64,000 nt of DNA from Blastocladiella emersonii ATCC 22665 (taxonomy: Eukaryota > Blastocladiomycota > Blastocladiomycetes > Blastocladiales > Blastocladiaceae), in NCBI GenBank assembly GCA_025594325.1, contig JANHCV010000012.1, forward strand, positions 1,240,001-1,304,000, written 5' to 3'. The notes under the pieces were generated by a model. It was not told the DNA's origin and made no database searches. It was given only the letters and a program-made list of their open reading frames with translations. A program made the position numbers and the translations under genes. Shown in pieces: positions 41,246 through 52,604 of this stretch (its first letter is position 1; every line of letters begins with the position of its first letter).

Positions 41246-42051
41246 TCATTGCGCCAATCTCCGCTCCCTCTCAGGTTTCGCCGCCCAGTCCTTGCCCGAG
41301 TCGCGCCGCGCGATCGCCTGCCCTTGCCCTTGTCCGCGGCTCGGCGACCCGGGCTGTGACACGTCGGTTCCGCCCTCGCCGATCGCCTTGCGCGGCGACG
41401 ACGGGCTCGCCGGCGGCTGCCCCGTCGCTGCCGCGGCGGTGGTCTCGTCCGAGGCGGCGACCGACGTGGCCGACTTCCACGACACGACGGGCTTGGACGC
41501 GGCGTTGCTCGGCCCCAGGCCGTACAGCTCGGGACCGAGGTGCAGCACGCCGCGCGCCCACGAGTCGACGGGCATTGGCGCGGGTTCTACGGTTGTGCGA
41601 GGGAGTGAGTGGTACGCGAGGGGAAGCGAGGGGAGGGGGTTGAGCGGACCTTCGTCAGGCAACCACATAGGGTCGCTCGGGTCGACCGTGTCCTCGTCAA
41701 AGAACTCCCACTACATTGAAGTACATAAGCTTCCTCACCCTTCTTAGCCCCGTCACCGTGACGCACCATCGCCAGCCTGAGCACCGTATCCTTGGCATAC
41801 TGGACGGCGTAGGGAAGGACCTGCGAGCTGATGTGCTTCTCGAACAGCACGTCCTGCGACCGCTGCAGGATCTCCTCGACGAGGTCCACGACGATCAGCT
41901 CGCCGTCGTCCACGTCGAGGCACGCCACGGCCGCGCGCTGCAGCAGCGGCGTCGCGAGGGGTTCGGGCGCCGACGCCGCGGGCGCAGGGGCGGGCGACGC
42001 CAAGGCGTGTGTTGACGCGGTCGCGGTGCCGGTGGCTGCGGTTGATGACAT
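41246..42051 (-). CDS. C2orf81-like (DUF4639-type) cilium-associated protein
   Basis: Three exons (42051-41767, 41710-41650, 41586-41246) with introns of 56 and 63 nt give 228 aa. The core LIVVDLVEEILQRSQDVLFE, then PYAVQYAKDTVLRLAM, then WEFFDEDTVDPSDPMWLPDE and PAPMPVDSWARGVL follows the order of the vertebrate C2orf81 family: a helical block, a W-rich acidic block, then the (I/V)DSWA(R/Q)G signature. The identification is from memory of that family. The last ~110 residues are low complexity and basic. It is divergent with the PIH1 dynein-assembly gene, which supports a cilium/flagellum role. The second intron is optional: the frame stays open without it. Confidence 0.6.
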
Positions 42052-42256
42052 GTTACATGGGTCCGATGGGTGAGGTGTGAGGAGCGGAGAGAGCGTGGAA
42101 ACGGCGCCGCGGAGACAGCAACGGAGACGCGTCGCACTCGTCACCTGACGCCGATCGCGACGCGTCGCGCGCCTTCGCCGCCGCCGTGCTCTTCGAGTGC
42201 TCCCGCTCTCTCTTCACTCGTACCACACACAGTCCATGTAATCGCACATCAACACC
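42052..42256. promoter_or_regulatory. 205-bp bidirectional promoter between two cilium-linked genes
   Basis: Separates divergent start codons of the C2orf81-like and PIH1 genes. I looked for an RFX X-box (GTNRCC-RGYAAC) and saw only separated half-sites (AGCAAC near 42116, GTCACC near 42141), so regulation by RFX is not shown. Confidence 0.45.
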
Positions 42257-43740
42257 ATGAACGTCCCCTTCCCGAGCCACCTGGTCGAGAACGCCGACGG
42301 TCCGCCTGCCCCCTCGACCTGCCTTCGCCGACCCGTTCCTCACGCCCCCGACACGCATAGACGACTCGAAACGCCGTGCGCTCGAGTTCTGGAACACGCT
42401 CAACTCGCTCGCCGCGACCGATCCGCGCAAGTACCGCGAGACGCTGGCGGCGACGGCGCGCGAGATGAAGGCGGCCGAGAAGCGCACCGCGCGCGACTTT
42501 ATCCACCCCGTCTTCCACATGCAGCTCGCGAACGTCGCCGTGAATGTGCTTAAGAGCGGCGGGATCAAGTCCATGGTCGCCGACGAGGTGCCGATGCTCG
42601 TGAGCCGCGGGCGGAGGGTCGGGACCAAGGGTACGTGAGGTACAGGAGCGAGGAGTTGGGTTGGCTGACGCGGGAGACGCGTGTAGAGACCGTCTACGAC
42701 ATCGTGCTGCACCCGTCGACCATCGACCGCGCGCGCAACGACACCGAGTTCCAGGCCGCGCTCCAGGACCTGCTCCTGCGGTCCGTCGAGGAGACGCACG
42801 GCGTCGCGCTCCCGCGCAAGGGTACCCTCTCTCTCCTCCCTTCACCCCGCCACGCCGTAAACTCACGCCAGAGTAGGCGTCAAGCTCGGGACCAAGTACA
42901 TTGGCCGGTGGCTGTGGCGCGACGACGGCACGCAGTTCACGGACGCCGAGCTCGAGGAGGTCGCCGACCTGACGGTCGAGTCGATGCTCGGCAAGCTGCG
43001 GCTCGACGGCGACGCTGGCGCCGCGAAAAAACAGCAGGGCAAGGGCGACCCCGAGGAGCTCGCGACACTTGTCCTGCCCGGCCAGTCCATGGGCCGCGTC
43101 GACTCCAAGGCCGCGCTCATCGAGGAGGTCAGCGGGTCGTCGTCGCCCGTGGTCGCGCCGAAGAAGCCGCTCATTGAGGAGGTTTCCGTACCCGCACCGG
43201 TCGCGGCGTGGGTGGCCGAGCCGGCACCGCCCGTACCCCAAGCGAACAGCGACGACGAGGAGGAAGAGGACGAGTCCGAGCTGACCAACGAGCAGCAAAA
43301 GTTTCTCGCGTCGCAGCCCGCGCCCGGCCACGGCGTTCGCGTCCTGTACTCGCCGATCGACGACGACGACGACGGCGACGAGGATCCGGGTCTGCGTGTC
43401 GCTGCCTTTGACCTCTCGGACTGGGTACGCTCTCCCCCACCCTCCTCGAGCCACCGCTCACACTGACCCCCTCGAAACGCCGTAGCTGCCCGCCAACACG
43501 CCGTGGCCGTACGCGTCCGCGTCGCTCGACCCGGACACGAACGTGCTCGAGTTCGCCCCGCCCGCGTCGTCGCTGCCGCACCTCTCGGTGCGCTTCTTCC
43601 GGCTCGGCGCGCAGCTGCTCGTCGGTCCGCGCGTCGTGCACGCGACCACAGCGTGGATCGGCGGCGCCGACGTGCCCGCCAGTGTCGAGCCGCGGTTCGC
43701 CAAGCGGACGCGCCGGTTGGCGGTGCGCGTGCGGTTCTAA
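42257..43740 (+). CDS. PIH1-domain protein, putative dynein assembly factor
   Basis: Five exons: 42257-42299, 42361-42630, 42687-42821, 42877-43424 and 43486-43740, giving 416 aa. ALEFWNTLNSLAATDPRKYR opens a helical segment. Then come HPVFHMQLANVAVNVLKSGG and the PIH1 signature ETVYDIVLHPSTIDRARND, AALQDLLLRSVEETHGVALP and VKLGTKYIG. An acidic linker (NSDDEEEEDESE) follows, and then a last ~85-residue CS-like beta domain (NVLEFAPPASSLPHLSVRFF). PIH1 proteins act with HSP90 and R2TP-like complexes, and several are needed for pre-assembly of axonemal dyneins. I cannot assign the exact PIH1 paralogue. The stop codon lies 22 bp from that of the convergent ELMO-domain gene. Confidence 0.75.
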
Positions 43741-43762
43741 CGCAAAAGGGATATATCTCGTT

Positions 43763-45358
43763 TTACTCGGCAGCAGGCGGCGCGGGGGCAGGCACGACCA
43801 TGGGCTTCGTGCGGAGCAGGAGGTCCTGCTCGATCTTGGTCTTGACGACGGCGAACTCGCGCTCGAAATCCATGATGGTGAGCGGCGGGTGGCCCGTGTA
43901 CTCGGTCCAGTGCTTGTTGAAGGCGAAGAAGACGTAGCAGTAGAACTCGTGCACGGCCGCGCGCGACGGGTGGTGCCGGTACAGGTAGTGCTGCAGCTGG
44001 CGCGTGCGCAGCAGCTGCACCACGTACGCCGTGATGTTGATGCCCACAATCGCAAACGAGTACCACGAGACCGGGTGCCGCGACGACGCCAGGATGTGCG
44101 CGGCCGCCAACGGGTGCGTCTTGGCGAAGTACACGAGATCGTCGAGCGCCTGCATCCCCATGCCGCGGAAGTCCGTCGCCGGGTCGCGGCCCTGGAACCC
44201 AATGTCGCCCCACTGCGAGGTGAGCCGCGACTCGAGCGCGATACCCGGCATCAGCAGCGACCACAGCTCCAGCAGCTTGCGCTCGTGCGCCTTGTTGGTC
44301 GCGTCGTACTTGGTCGCGACCCGCGCGTTGATCTCGGCGATCACGCGGTGCGACTCGTGGATCACGGAAACGGCAGCGTAAAGCACGCGCGCCTCGGGGC
44401 TAAGGTCCGGGTGCAGCAGCGACGCGCTTTGGGGCGTGAGTTGGCGAGGGCGGGTTGAGGGAGCGGGGGTGGGAGGGAGGGAGCGGGGGTGGGAGGGAGG
44501 GAGGGCGTACGTCTCGAGGTTGGCGTTGCCCGGGAAACGCTTCTTGAGCATGATCATCTGCGTGACTTCTTCGAGACCGCATTCTAGGCGTGGGGGCGGT
44601 TGGGTCAGCGTGGCCGTGGTGGGTGGCGCACGGGTGCGCGCGTACCCTTGGACTCGAGCGAGCGGCGCTCAATCTACGCGTGGTACTGCGTGAGTCGGCA
44701 ACGTTCCGGACAGTGGAACGAGCGGACGTACAGCAAGCTGATTCGAGAACAGAATCGACTGGTCTACACACACGGCTCGCGTCAGTTCCCGGCCCACACC
44801 CCGAGCACTTCCCCAAAACGTACCGATCTCCGCGATACACTCGCTCGTCACCACGGCCTCCTCCTCGTCCTCCTCGTCGTGCAGCGTCACCTCATCCTCC
44901 TCGACCGCATCCCGCCGCTTCCGCTCGGCCGTGCCGCGCGCCACCTCGCGCGCGCACACGCGGAACAGCTCGGACGTGTTGGTGACGAGCCCGACGACGT
45001 ACTTGTAGACGCGGAACAGTGCCAGCAGCCACGGGCGCGCGTAGATGTAGTCGCGGATCAGGTGGCGGTACGGATCGACGAGCGACGTCAGGCCGCGCAG
45101 CAGGTGCGGCGACCACAGGACCATGGCCAGCGCCACGACAAGAAGGAGGAGAAGAGCGGGTAGCAGCAGCGGCGTGGCGGCAGAGGAGCGGGCCGCTGCT
45201 GGAGAGGCGGGAGCGTCGGCGGGCGACAGGGTGGGAACGCAGGCGCGCGCGAGAGGGCGGCGCGGCGCGGTGGCTCGTTGGCAGAGACCGCTCGGTAGGT
45301 CGGTTGCTGCGAGTGCAGCGGTCCGTTGATGCGTTGCGCGCGGCGCGCCAGGTTCCAT
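43763..45358 (-). CDS. ELMO-domain protein (ELMOD type) with N-terminal membrane anchor
   Basis: Five exons (45358-44824, 44763-44732, 44673-44646, 44583-44511, 44426-43763) give 443 aa; the 32- and 28-nt exons are supported by phase and family similarity. An N-terminal low-complexity part and a membrane helix (LLLPALLLLLVVALAMVLWS) precede SLVDPYRHLIRDYIYARPWL. The ELMO (CED-12) domain includes IERRSLESK, LLELWSLLMPGIALESRLTS, QWGDIGFQGRDPATDFRGMG, LDDLVYFA and HPVSWYSFAIVGINITAYVV. ELMOD proteins act as GTPase-activating proteins for ARF/ARL GTPases. The conserved Arg of the family may lie in ESRLTSQW or TDFRGMG. The ARL-like gene ARFRP1 is elsewhere in this window, but no link is shown. 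Confidence 0.8.
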
Positions 45359-45503
45359 GAGAGCCGGTTGCGGGAGGAGCGACTGGGCGGCGGCGAGCGT
45401 GGCATCTTGTCGACGGCGGCGACGGCGCTTCTCTGCTCGCGCCACCACAGAGTGCTCACGGATAGACGCGGTGCGACTCGCTGCAACGACCTCGCAAGAA
45501 ACC

Positions 45504-46013
45504 ATGTCGTCCGTCTCTCTCCTCGCGCGCGACGACGTCCGGATCATGTGCGGCCCTATCCCTGCTCGACCCTCAGTCACCGGCCCTTACTCGTCCTCTC
45601 GCAGGGTCTCGTCCGTGTGCAACCGCGACACGGCGACGTACGGCAAGCAGCACCTGACGGACGGCAACCCCGAGACGTGCTGGAACAGCGACCAGGGCAG
45701 CCCGCAGCGGATCGCCGTCGACTTTGGCCGCCCGGTCCTCATCTCATCCATCGAGCTGACGTTCCAGGGCGGCTTCGTCGGCACGCCATGCGAGATCTTC
45801 GCCAACACGAGCGGCGGGTCCGCCGTGGCCCCGTGGTGGACGGCGTACCCCGAGGACACGAACGCGCCGCAGTCGTTCCGCGTCCCGGACAACATCGCGG
45901 CGACGGCGGCGGCGCCCGTGTCGCGCATCAAGCTCGTGTTCCCCGCGAGCTCCGACTTTTACGGCCGCGTCACCGTGTACCGGCTCGACGTGCTGGGCCG
46001 CGAGGCCGACTGA
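45504..46013 (+). CDS. NR2C2AP: NR2C2AP-like discoidin (F5/8 type C) domain protein
   Basis: Single exon of 169 aa. RVSSVCNRDTATYGKQHLTD, GNPETCWNSDQGSPQRIAVD and LTFQGGFVGTPCEI match nuclear-receptor 2C2-associated protein. The C-terminal part has YPEDTNAPQSFRVPD and FYGRVTVYRLDVLG. The whole protein is one discoidin-like beta sandwich. The animal protein is about 140 residues; here ~25 extra residues precede the domain. Fungi lack the nuclear receptors after which the family is named, so its role must be another one. It is divergent from the ELMO-domain gene, with 145 bp between the starts. Confidence 0.85.
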   Translation: MSSVSLLARDDVRIMCGPIPARPSVTGPYSSSRRVSSVCNRDTATYGKQHLTDGNPETCWNSDQGSPQRIAVDFGRPVLISSIELTFQGGFVGTPCEIFANTSGGSAVAPWWTAYPEDTNAPQSFRVPDNIAATAAAPVSRIKLVFPASSDFYGRVTVYRLDVLGREAD

Positions 46014-46901
46014 GCGTGAGAATACAGGGGTAGTAGGGGTTCTGCATCGCGATTCGGCCTTGGCAGGGAGCGACCGTCAGCGGCTCCGCGATGCGAGCTC
46101 CGGCGCATCGTAGGCATTTGCTAAGCTGGAGCCCTCGGGAGACGTGCGTCCCGCCGCGTCCCGCCGCGGGGCAGCGCATATCGTGATAGCGGCGGCGGTG
46201 CACCGGAACGGGTGACGCGGTTGGTGGATAGTGGCGCAGCACCGACGCGTGGGACACCCGCCTGCCCGCAACCCGCAGTTGACCGCTTGCCCGGGACACG
46301 CTTTGTCACCGCACCGCGCGCATCGCGCGGAACCGCGCCGCGCCGTGATCTCCGCCGGCCGCGAGCCACGGCGCGCACGCCGCGCGCGCGGACGCGGTGG
46401 GAGGCATCGACGCGACGCGGCCGCCTTCTCGATGCCCGTGGAACGCGTCTCCCTATGCAAACGCGCGCCCTCGATGGGGTTTGGAAGGGACCAAGCGGCA
46501 GGGGCCGGTGCGAATCGCCCGATGGACGCGCGGCGGTGTCAGCGCGGGCCAAGGCACTCGTTGGGCTCGATGGGCAGGGTCGGGAGGGAGACGAGGGTGA
46601 GGGCAAGCGCGCGTTACGAATGGCTCATGGCGGACGCAGGCCGTGATACTTTGAGCGACACGGGGCGCGGGCGCGCAGTGCACCCAATCCGTCTCTGCGC
46701 TGGGTGCACCGTTGGCGAGATTCATGATCGGTGCCGCGCCATAAAGCTTGCGGGATCGGGTCTCTTCCTTCTCGCTCCCTCCTGTGACTCTACGAAGCGT
46801 TTGACGAAGCCCATCAGCGAGCGACCCTCGCACACCACGGATCATCGTCGGCGCCCTTCCTCACGCCTCCATCTCCGACTCGGCGCTCATCGACCGCGAC
46901 C
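46014..46901. other. 888-bp upstream region of the guanylyl cyclase gene
   Basis: GC-rich with short random frames. I found no tRNA, repeat or clear core promoter element. It probably holds the cyclase promoter and leader. Confidence 0.4.
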
Positions 46902-49900
46902 ATGCCGTGCCCGATCAACCGCATCGACTTGCAGCAGTCGCCGCACACGCACCCGCGCGGCCTCGACTCGGGCGGCGACCTGCCGGGCCTCGCCCGCGAG
47001 CGCAAGCTGACCATCAACAGCCACGACCATGGCCATGGTCACGGCCACGGCTACGGCGGCCACGGCGGCGGCCACAGCCATCCGTCGTCGCCCGGCCTCG
47101 CGCACGCTCACGGCTCGGCGCCGTCCGACTTTGACCTGTCGGGCCCCGACCACGACGGGATGCCCGGCGGCGGCACTGGTGCCGCGGCCCACGCGGCGGC
47201 GGCCTACCACCCCGACCAGGAGCAGCGCGACATCGTGTCCACCTGGCGCGACTCCATGGACTCGAGCGTGCGCCGTATCTTCGAGAACCTGCGCCTCGGT
47301 ACGCGATCACTGATCCGCTCGTGGCCCGCAGCACTCGACTCACTGTAAACTTGTCCGCGTTTAGACATTGATCGCATGGAGGTGAACATCAAGCAGGCCG
47401 AGGGCGAGATCTTCCGTCAAGAGGAGGAGATCTTCTTTGTTCGACAGGACGAAATCGAACTCGACCAGATGCAGAAGCGGCAGACAGACGAGCTCAAGCG
47501 GGCCGACGACGTGTACCAGGCGATGCTCGACGAGCGCAAGACACGCAAGCACACCAAGAAGCTGCAGTCGCAGATCCACAAGGAGGCCAAGGCGCGGCAC
47601 CTCAAGATGACGTACCAGGACGAGGCCAAGCACATGGCGCTGCAGCTGCGCAACACGCTGGCGCAGCACCGCAAGCGGTTCGAGTTCCTCATCACGCACA
47701 TCGAGGCCAAGCACGACCGCCAGCGCGCGCAGCTCCGCGCCGCCCAGGACCGCAAGCTCAACGAGCAGCGCGCGCTGCTCGAGATCGAGACCAAGGGGCT
47801 CACCGAGGAGGTGCGCGCCGAGGTGTTCAAGGATTTCGCGTACCGCATGAACCACCAGTCGGCCGTCGACAAGCAGGTCTCGGAGCAGCTCCGCGACGTG
47901 CAGCGGCTCGAGCTCAAGCACCGCAAGGAGCGGTTCGACGCCGAGGCCAAGGCGCTCGAGGAGGTGGCCTTCCTGCGCGCCGCGCACCACCGCATCATCA
48001 ACGAGCTCGAGACCAAGCACCGGTTCGACTACGCCGCCGAGAAGGAGCGCATCGACGAGGCCCGCGAGAAGATCAAGCTCCTGCAGCTCGAAATCACGCA
48101 CCTCGCCGAGCTCAAGTCGCTGCGCGCCCTGCACAAGGTCCAGCTCGCGCAGGCCGCACGCACCCAGCGCGTCGCGTCCGCGCTCCGCCTCAAGAAGTGG
48201 CGCGACGTGCTCAACCCCGAGGCCGGCGACGAGGACGCGAGCGACGTGCACGGCGCGCTCGGCGCCGTTAGCCTCTCGAATGTCGGGTCGCAGGCCGCCC
48301 TGCACCACGCCGAGGACGCGACCGCATCGTCGTCCGACAGCCTGCACGACGACCAGCCGTTCCACGCGGGCCAGCACGCGCACGGCCACGGCGCCGCGCA
48401 TGGCGGGATGGGCGGCGGCATGATGGGTGGGTACGGCGACGAGGAGACGTCATCGATCCCCGAGACGGTGCGCGACAACTCCAACTCGGACGCGGCGACC
48501 AAGGCGCTGCTCGAGGACCAGGCCAAGGCCAAGGACACGCTCGAGAAGATGGTCGAGCAGCTCAAGCACCAGCTGGCGCGGCAGAAGGAGGAGCTCAAGC
48601 GCGTGCAGCGCGAGCTGGGCGACGACCAGCGGCGCGTCGAGCAGTCCATCAAGGCGCGCATGGACGAGCTCGACCTGCAGCAGGACACGGAGATGCGCAG
48701 CACGCGCAAGTCGCACGAGTCGGCCGTCGCCGACATGATCGCCATGCAGCAGCGCGAGTACCAGATGGACGCCAACATCCGCGTCACCGAGCGCAAGATG
48801 CTGACCGAGCGCCGCACGCTCAACTCGATCCTCGACGCCGTCTACGACGCCATCGTCAACATCCGCCCCGACGGCATCATCACGCGCTTCAACTCGGCCG
48901 CCGAGAAGATCTTTGGGTACAAGGCCGAGGAGGTCATCGGCAAGAACGTGCGCATGCTCACGCCCGAGGAGGTGTCGCGCAAGCACGACGGGTACCTCAC
49001 CAAATACCTGACCACGGGCGTCAAGTCCAAGGCGTGGAACGGCATCTCCAACTCGGGCCGCCGCAAGGACGGCAGGTACGCTCCTTTCCGTGTCGCTGCA
49101 CCACTCGCCGTCGGCGTGACTAACCTTCGTTTAACGTACGATAGCCTGTTCCCGATCATCCTGTCGGTCTCCGAGGTCAAGGAGGAGGACTTCCACCTGT
49201 TCACGGGCGTGGTGCGCGACGTGACCGAGAAGCAGCGCAACGAGGAGCTGGCGCGCGCCGAGCAGGAGCGCAAGGAGTCGGAGATGGAGGCGCTCATCTC
49301 GCTGCTCGACGTGGAGCGCACCAAGTCGCAGTCGCTCATCAAGGAGATCCTGCCCGAGTCGATTGCGGCGCAGCTGATGCGCGGCGAGGCCGTGGTCCCG
49401 CGCACGTACCCGGACGCGACCGTCCTGTACACGGACCTGGTCGGGTTCACGGCCATCTCGTCGGCAGCGCGCCCGCTCGACGTCGTCGACATGCTCAACG
49501 ACCTGTACTCGTCGTTCGACGAGATCATCGAGCAGTACGACGTGTACAAGGTCGAGACCATCGGCGACTCGTACATGGTCGCCTCGGGCGTGCCTCGCCC
49601 GAACGGCAACAAGCACCTGACCGAGATGGCCAAGCTCGCGATCCACCTCGTCAAGGCCATCAGCACCGTCAAGATCCGCCACCTGCCCGACGTGACGCTG
49701 CGCATGCGCATCGGCATCCACACGGGCCCCGTCGTCGCGGGCGTCGTCGGCCGCAAGATGCCCCGCTACTGCCTGTTCGGCGACACGGTCTCGATCGCCA
49801 GCAAGATGGAGTCGTCGGGCGTGCCCATGAAGATCCAGGTCTCGGAGACCACGCACGACCGCCTCGACGCCCTCGGCGGGTTCAACTTTGAGGCCCGCGG

Positions 49901-50213
49901 CGAGATGAACATTCCGGTACGCTTGGCTGCTGGTGCTGCACGTTTTGTCGCGAGCAGCTCACTGACTCGCGTATTCAACCGCACGCGTACGTAGGGCAAG
50001 GGCATGGTCCGCACCTACTTCCTGACCGGCTGCGACGGCTTCAACCCGGTCCTCGCGCCAGTCGAGGAGAGCGTCGGGTCGCCGCTCTCGGCGCTCGCCC
50101 TCAGCAACCTCAAGATCGACCAGCCCGAGAGCCAGGACGATGGCCGCAACCTGTTCGTGTCAGACGGCGCGAGCAGCAGTAGCAGTAGCAGCCGCCCGCA
50201 GTCGGGGATTTGA
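46902..50213 (+). CDS. coiled-coil / PAS / class III guanylyl cyclase
   Basis: Four exons (46902-47298, 47365-49075, 49145-49916, 49995-50213) give 1032 aa. The start is His/Gly-rich (NSHDHGHGHGHGYGGHGGGH). Residues ~140-560 are long charged coiled coil. A PAS domain follows (NSILDAVYDAIVNIRPDGII, FNSAAEKIFGYKAEEVIGKN), then a short signalling helix (SLLDVERTKSQSLIKEILPE) and the cyclase domain. Metal aspartates are in VLYTDLVGFTAIS and YKVETIGDSYMVASG. The Glu of VETIG and the Cys of RYCLFGD are guanine-recognition residues, so cGMP is the expected product. The transition-state pair is unusual: where active enzymes have N-x-x-x-R in GDTVN-xxx-R, this reads GDTVSIASKMESS (Ser and Lys). That is like soluble cyclase alpha subunits, which need a beta partner. 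The 69-nt intron 49076-49144 keeps the frame open. No membrane span. Confidence 0.88.
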
Positions 50214-50402
50214 TGGTCGACTTGATGACGCATGATAAGCTGTAATACATGAAAGTTGTGGGGAAACAACGGTCATAAATCGGAGATGACTTTGACCACG
50301 CTCAGCTCGGACGATCGGCTTTGAGACTTGGCTCCATGCAAGCGAACCGAGAATGCCGCGCAGTTCCTCGTCGATGTGGTTGATGAATGCCATGGCCGTC
50401 TC

Positions 50403-50760
50403 GTGTGAGCCTCCCAAGGGCGCGCTTCCTCAAACCCTACGGCACTTCGATCTCAGCAATATCGAAGTCAGCGAACAGCACAGCGAGACCTCGAGCCTGC
50501 TTATGCCCACTGCCAAGCAGGCATACCACGTGCTGACATCGCCGAAACGGCTCCCAGCCATTGGTCCTTTGCGCATCGGTTGGCGCAAACCCTTGCGCGA
50601 ACCCCCCTTGCGCGACCCTTTGCGCGAGGGTTTGCGCAAAGGGGCCGATGTTGGGCACCATCGAGACCTCATGTATGCGCAAACCAGGGCCTCGGTTCGC
50701 GCAAACGTTGGCGCAAGAGGTCGCGCCTGGTTCGCGCCGCCGGACGCGTTGCGCCTCAAT
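50403..50760 (+). repeat. LRR-like fragment followed by TGCGCAAA inverted-repeat cluster
   Basis: LPQTLRHFDLSNIEVSEQ (about 50423-50476) looks like a leucine-rich-repeat unit. From 50575 the DNA is filled with GCGCAAACCC / GGGTTTGCGC units. ATCGG-TTGGCGCAAACCC pairs with GGGTTTGCGCAAAGGGGCCGAT (about 50575-50652) as an imperfect hairpin. A similar pairing of an LRR-like fragment with TTTGCGCAAA palindromes occurs at 54430-54700. Confidence 0.5.
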
Positions 50761-50899
50761 ATAGAATCACGGTGCTCACCCTGACAGGCATTCCGATAGA
50801 CCGATTCGAGTAATAGCTCTGTATTAACCATGATACGCCGCTACGCGCGGCCGCCACCGCGCCCATCAGGGCCCTCGCGCGGCCCGAGCTCGTCCGCGA

Positions 50900-51980
50900 C
50901 CACTACCGCCGCCGCCACTCCTTGATGCGCGGGGACGGGTGCTTGAGCTCGGTCTCGATGCCGCCGACCCGTGGCCGCCCGCCCACCTTCGACGTGCCAG
51001 TCGATCTTGATCGGGCCGAGCGGGCGCGCTTGATGGCCGCGCGGAGGCTGGCGCCCTTGATCTCCTTGAGCGACGTGATCTCGCACTTGGCGTCGGCGAT
51101 GGCCACGGTCACCGACCGTCGCAGCGAGTCGAGCTTGGACTTGTGCGCCGCTGACTGTCGTTGCCCTGGTGCGGAGGGGCAAGGGGTTAGCGAGGCGGTG
51201 CGAAGCGGTAGTTGTGCGCGAGAGACGCACCGAGTGGTCATGATGGCCGCGGGCGACTTGTCCGTGCGCGACAGCGAGTCGAGGAACTTGGACTTGTCGA
51301 TCACGACGCCAGCGACCTACAGCTTGATCTGTAGCGGGGTTGATGCGAGCGTGTCAGAGAGGGTCTCGTGGCGCGCGTCTAAGGCCGCGTACCAGATCGA
51401 GAACGCACCGCGACCAAGCTTGCTCTGGATCTTGCCGTACTCGACCTCGAACGCTTTGACGGGTGTGAGGAAGTCGATGGCCATGGTCGGGGCCGTGGTT
51501 GACGTTGCTCGAGGTCTTGACGGCCGTCGCGGACGCGTCCTTGGTGACCATGGCGGTGCAGTTGGTGATCGAGTCGATCTCGGCCTTGACGACACCATGG
51601 GCGCGCGGGCGACGGCGGCCACGATGTCCGAGCGGCGCAGACGCCCACAGCGAGTGAGAAAGCGTACCGCATCGCGGAGCAGCTTGGCGGCCTTGATTAC
51701 GGCGACGTGTTCGCAGTGTCGCTACACGGCCGACAACGCGTCAGAAAGCGGGTCGCATTGTGGACGCGGCGATCCGCGCGCACACCTCGTTGAACTCGGC
51801 CGTGCACACGCTTGGCGAGGCCCTTGTCGAGCAGCCTGGTCGCGTCGGGAGCTCGACCTTGCGCGCGTCACCGAGGTGGTCGATAGTGTCGGACGAGGCG
51901 CGCTTGGCGCGGGTCAGCACAAGCGCCCGGTGGGTGGAGATCTGAAAACGTGGGGCGACGTGGGGAACAAGTGAGCGGTG
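50900..51980 (-). pseudogene. unrecognised intron-containing gene fragments
   Basis: Coding-like pieces on the minus strand include EHVAVIKAAKLLRDA (about 51690), AEIDSITNCTAMVTKDASAT (about 51570), VIDKSKFLDSLSRTDKSPAA (about 51300-51240) and KSKLDSLRRSVTVAIADAKC (about 51140). GT-AG introns can be drawn between some of them (for example GTGCGT...CGCACCAG near 51230-51170), but the frames do not join into one protein. I do not recognise a family. Probably a decayed or heavily mispredicted gene, perhaps part of the neighbouring transposon relic. Confidence 0.3.
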
Positions 51981-52604
51981 TTTGAGCGGCACAGCAGGGC
52001 GGCGAGTGATTAGGGGGTGATGACGGGCGCAACCAAGCCAATCCGACGCATGGGTCAATCGGCAGCGGTCCCGCGCGTGGCGAGGGCGAAGGGTGTCGAG
52101 GGAAAGAGCGAAAGTGGGGCAGATGAGTCGACGGAAAATGCGCCCTCGCGGCGACTCAGCACGACGCGGATGCACCGCCGCAGAGGCGACGTACGCCTCC
52201 TTGGTGGCCCTGAGCACGTCTCGGGGGTCGGTTCGTCGTCTTAGGCGAGCGTGGAGGCCGCGGACACGACTCGGACCCGGCGAGCGACGCGGCGAAGGCG
52301 GCCTCACGACGCGGGCGCCGCGTTGGCCGGCGCAGTGTGGGCAACGTACGGGCGGGGCTGCATGCGATGCCGAGGGGAGTGGTGCGTCAAATGCATGGTG
52401 ATAGAGGGGTCGGGCGGGGACTTGGCGGTTCGGCGGGAGCGGCAGCCATCCGCGCCCAACGCGCGCGCTGAACAAGGATCGGCGAAGGGCGGAAGCGTCA
52501 CGTGGCATGACCTTCGCGTCCCTCGCCTCCCTCACCGCTCGACGCACCATGCAAACCCATCTTGCGACTCTATGCAACCGACCTGAAATACCGAGCTCTA
52601 CCTC

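Noticed and set aside
42052-42256. RFX X-box in the cilium-gene promoter
   Set aside because: Only separated half-sites occur; no spaced palindrome fits the consensus.
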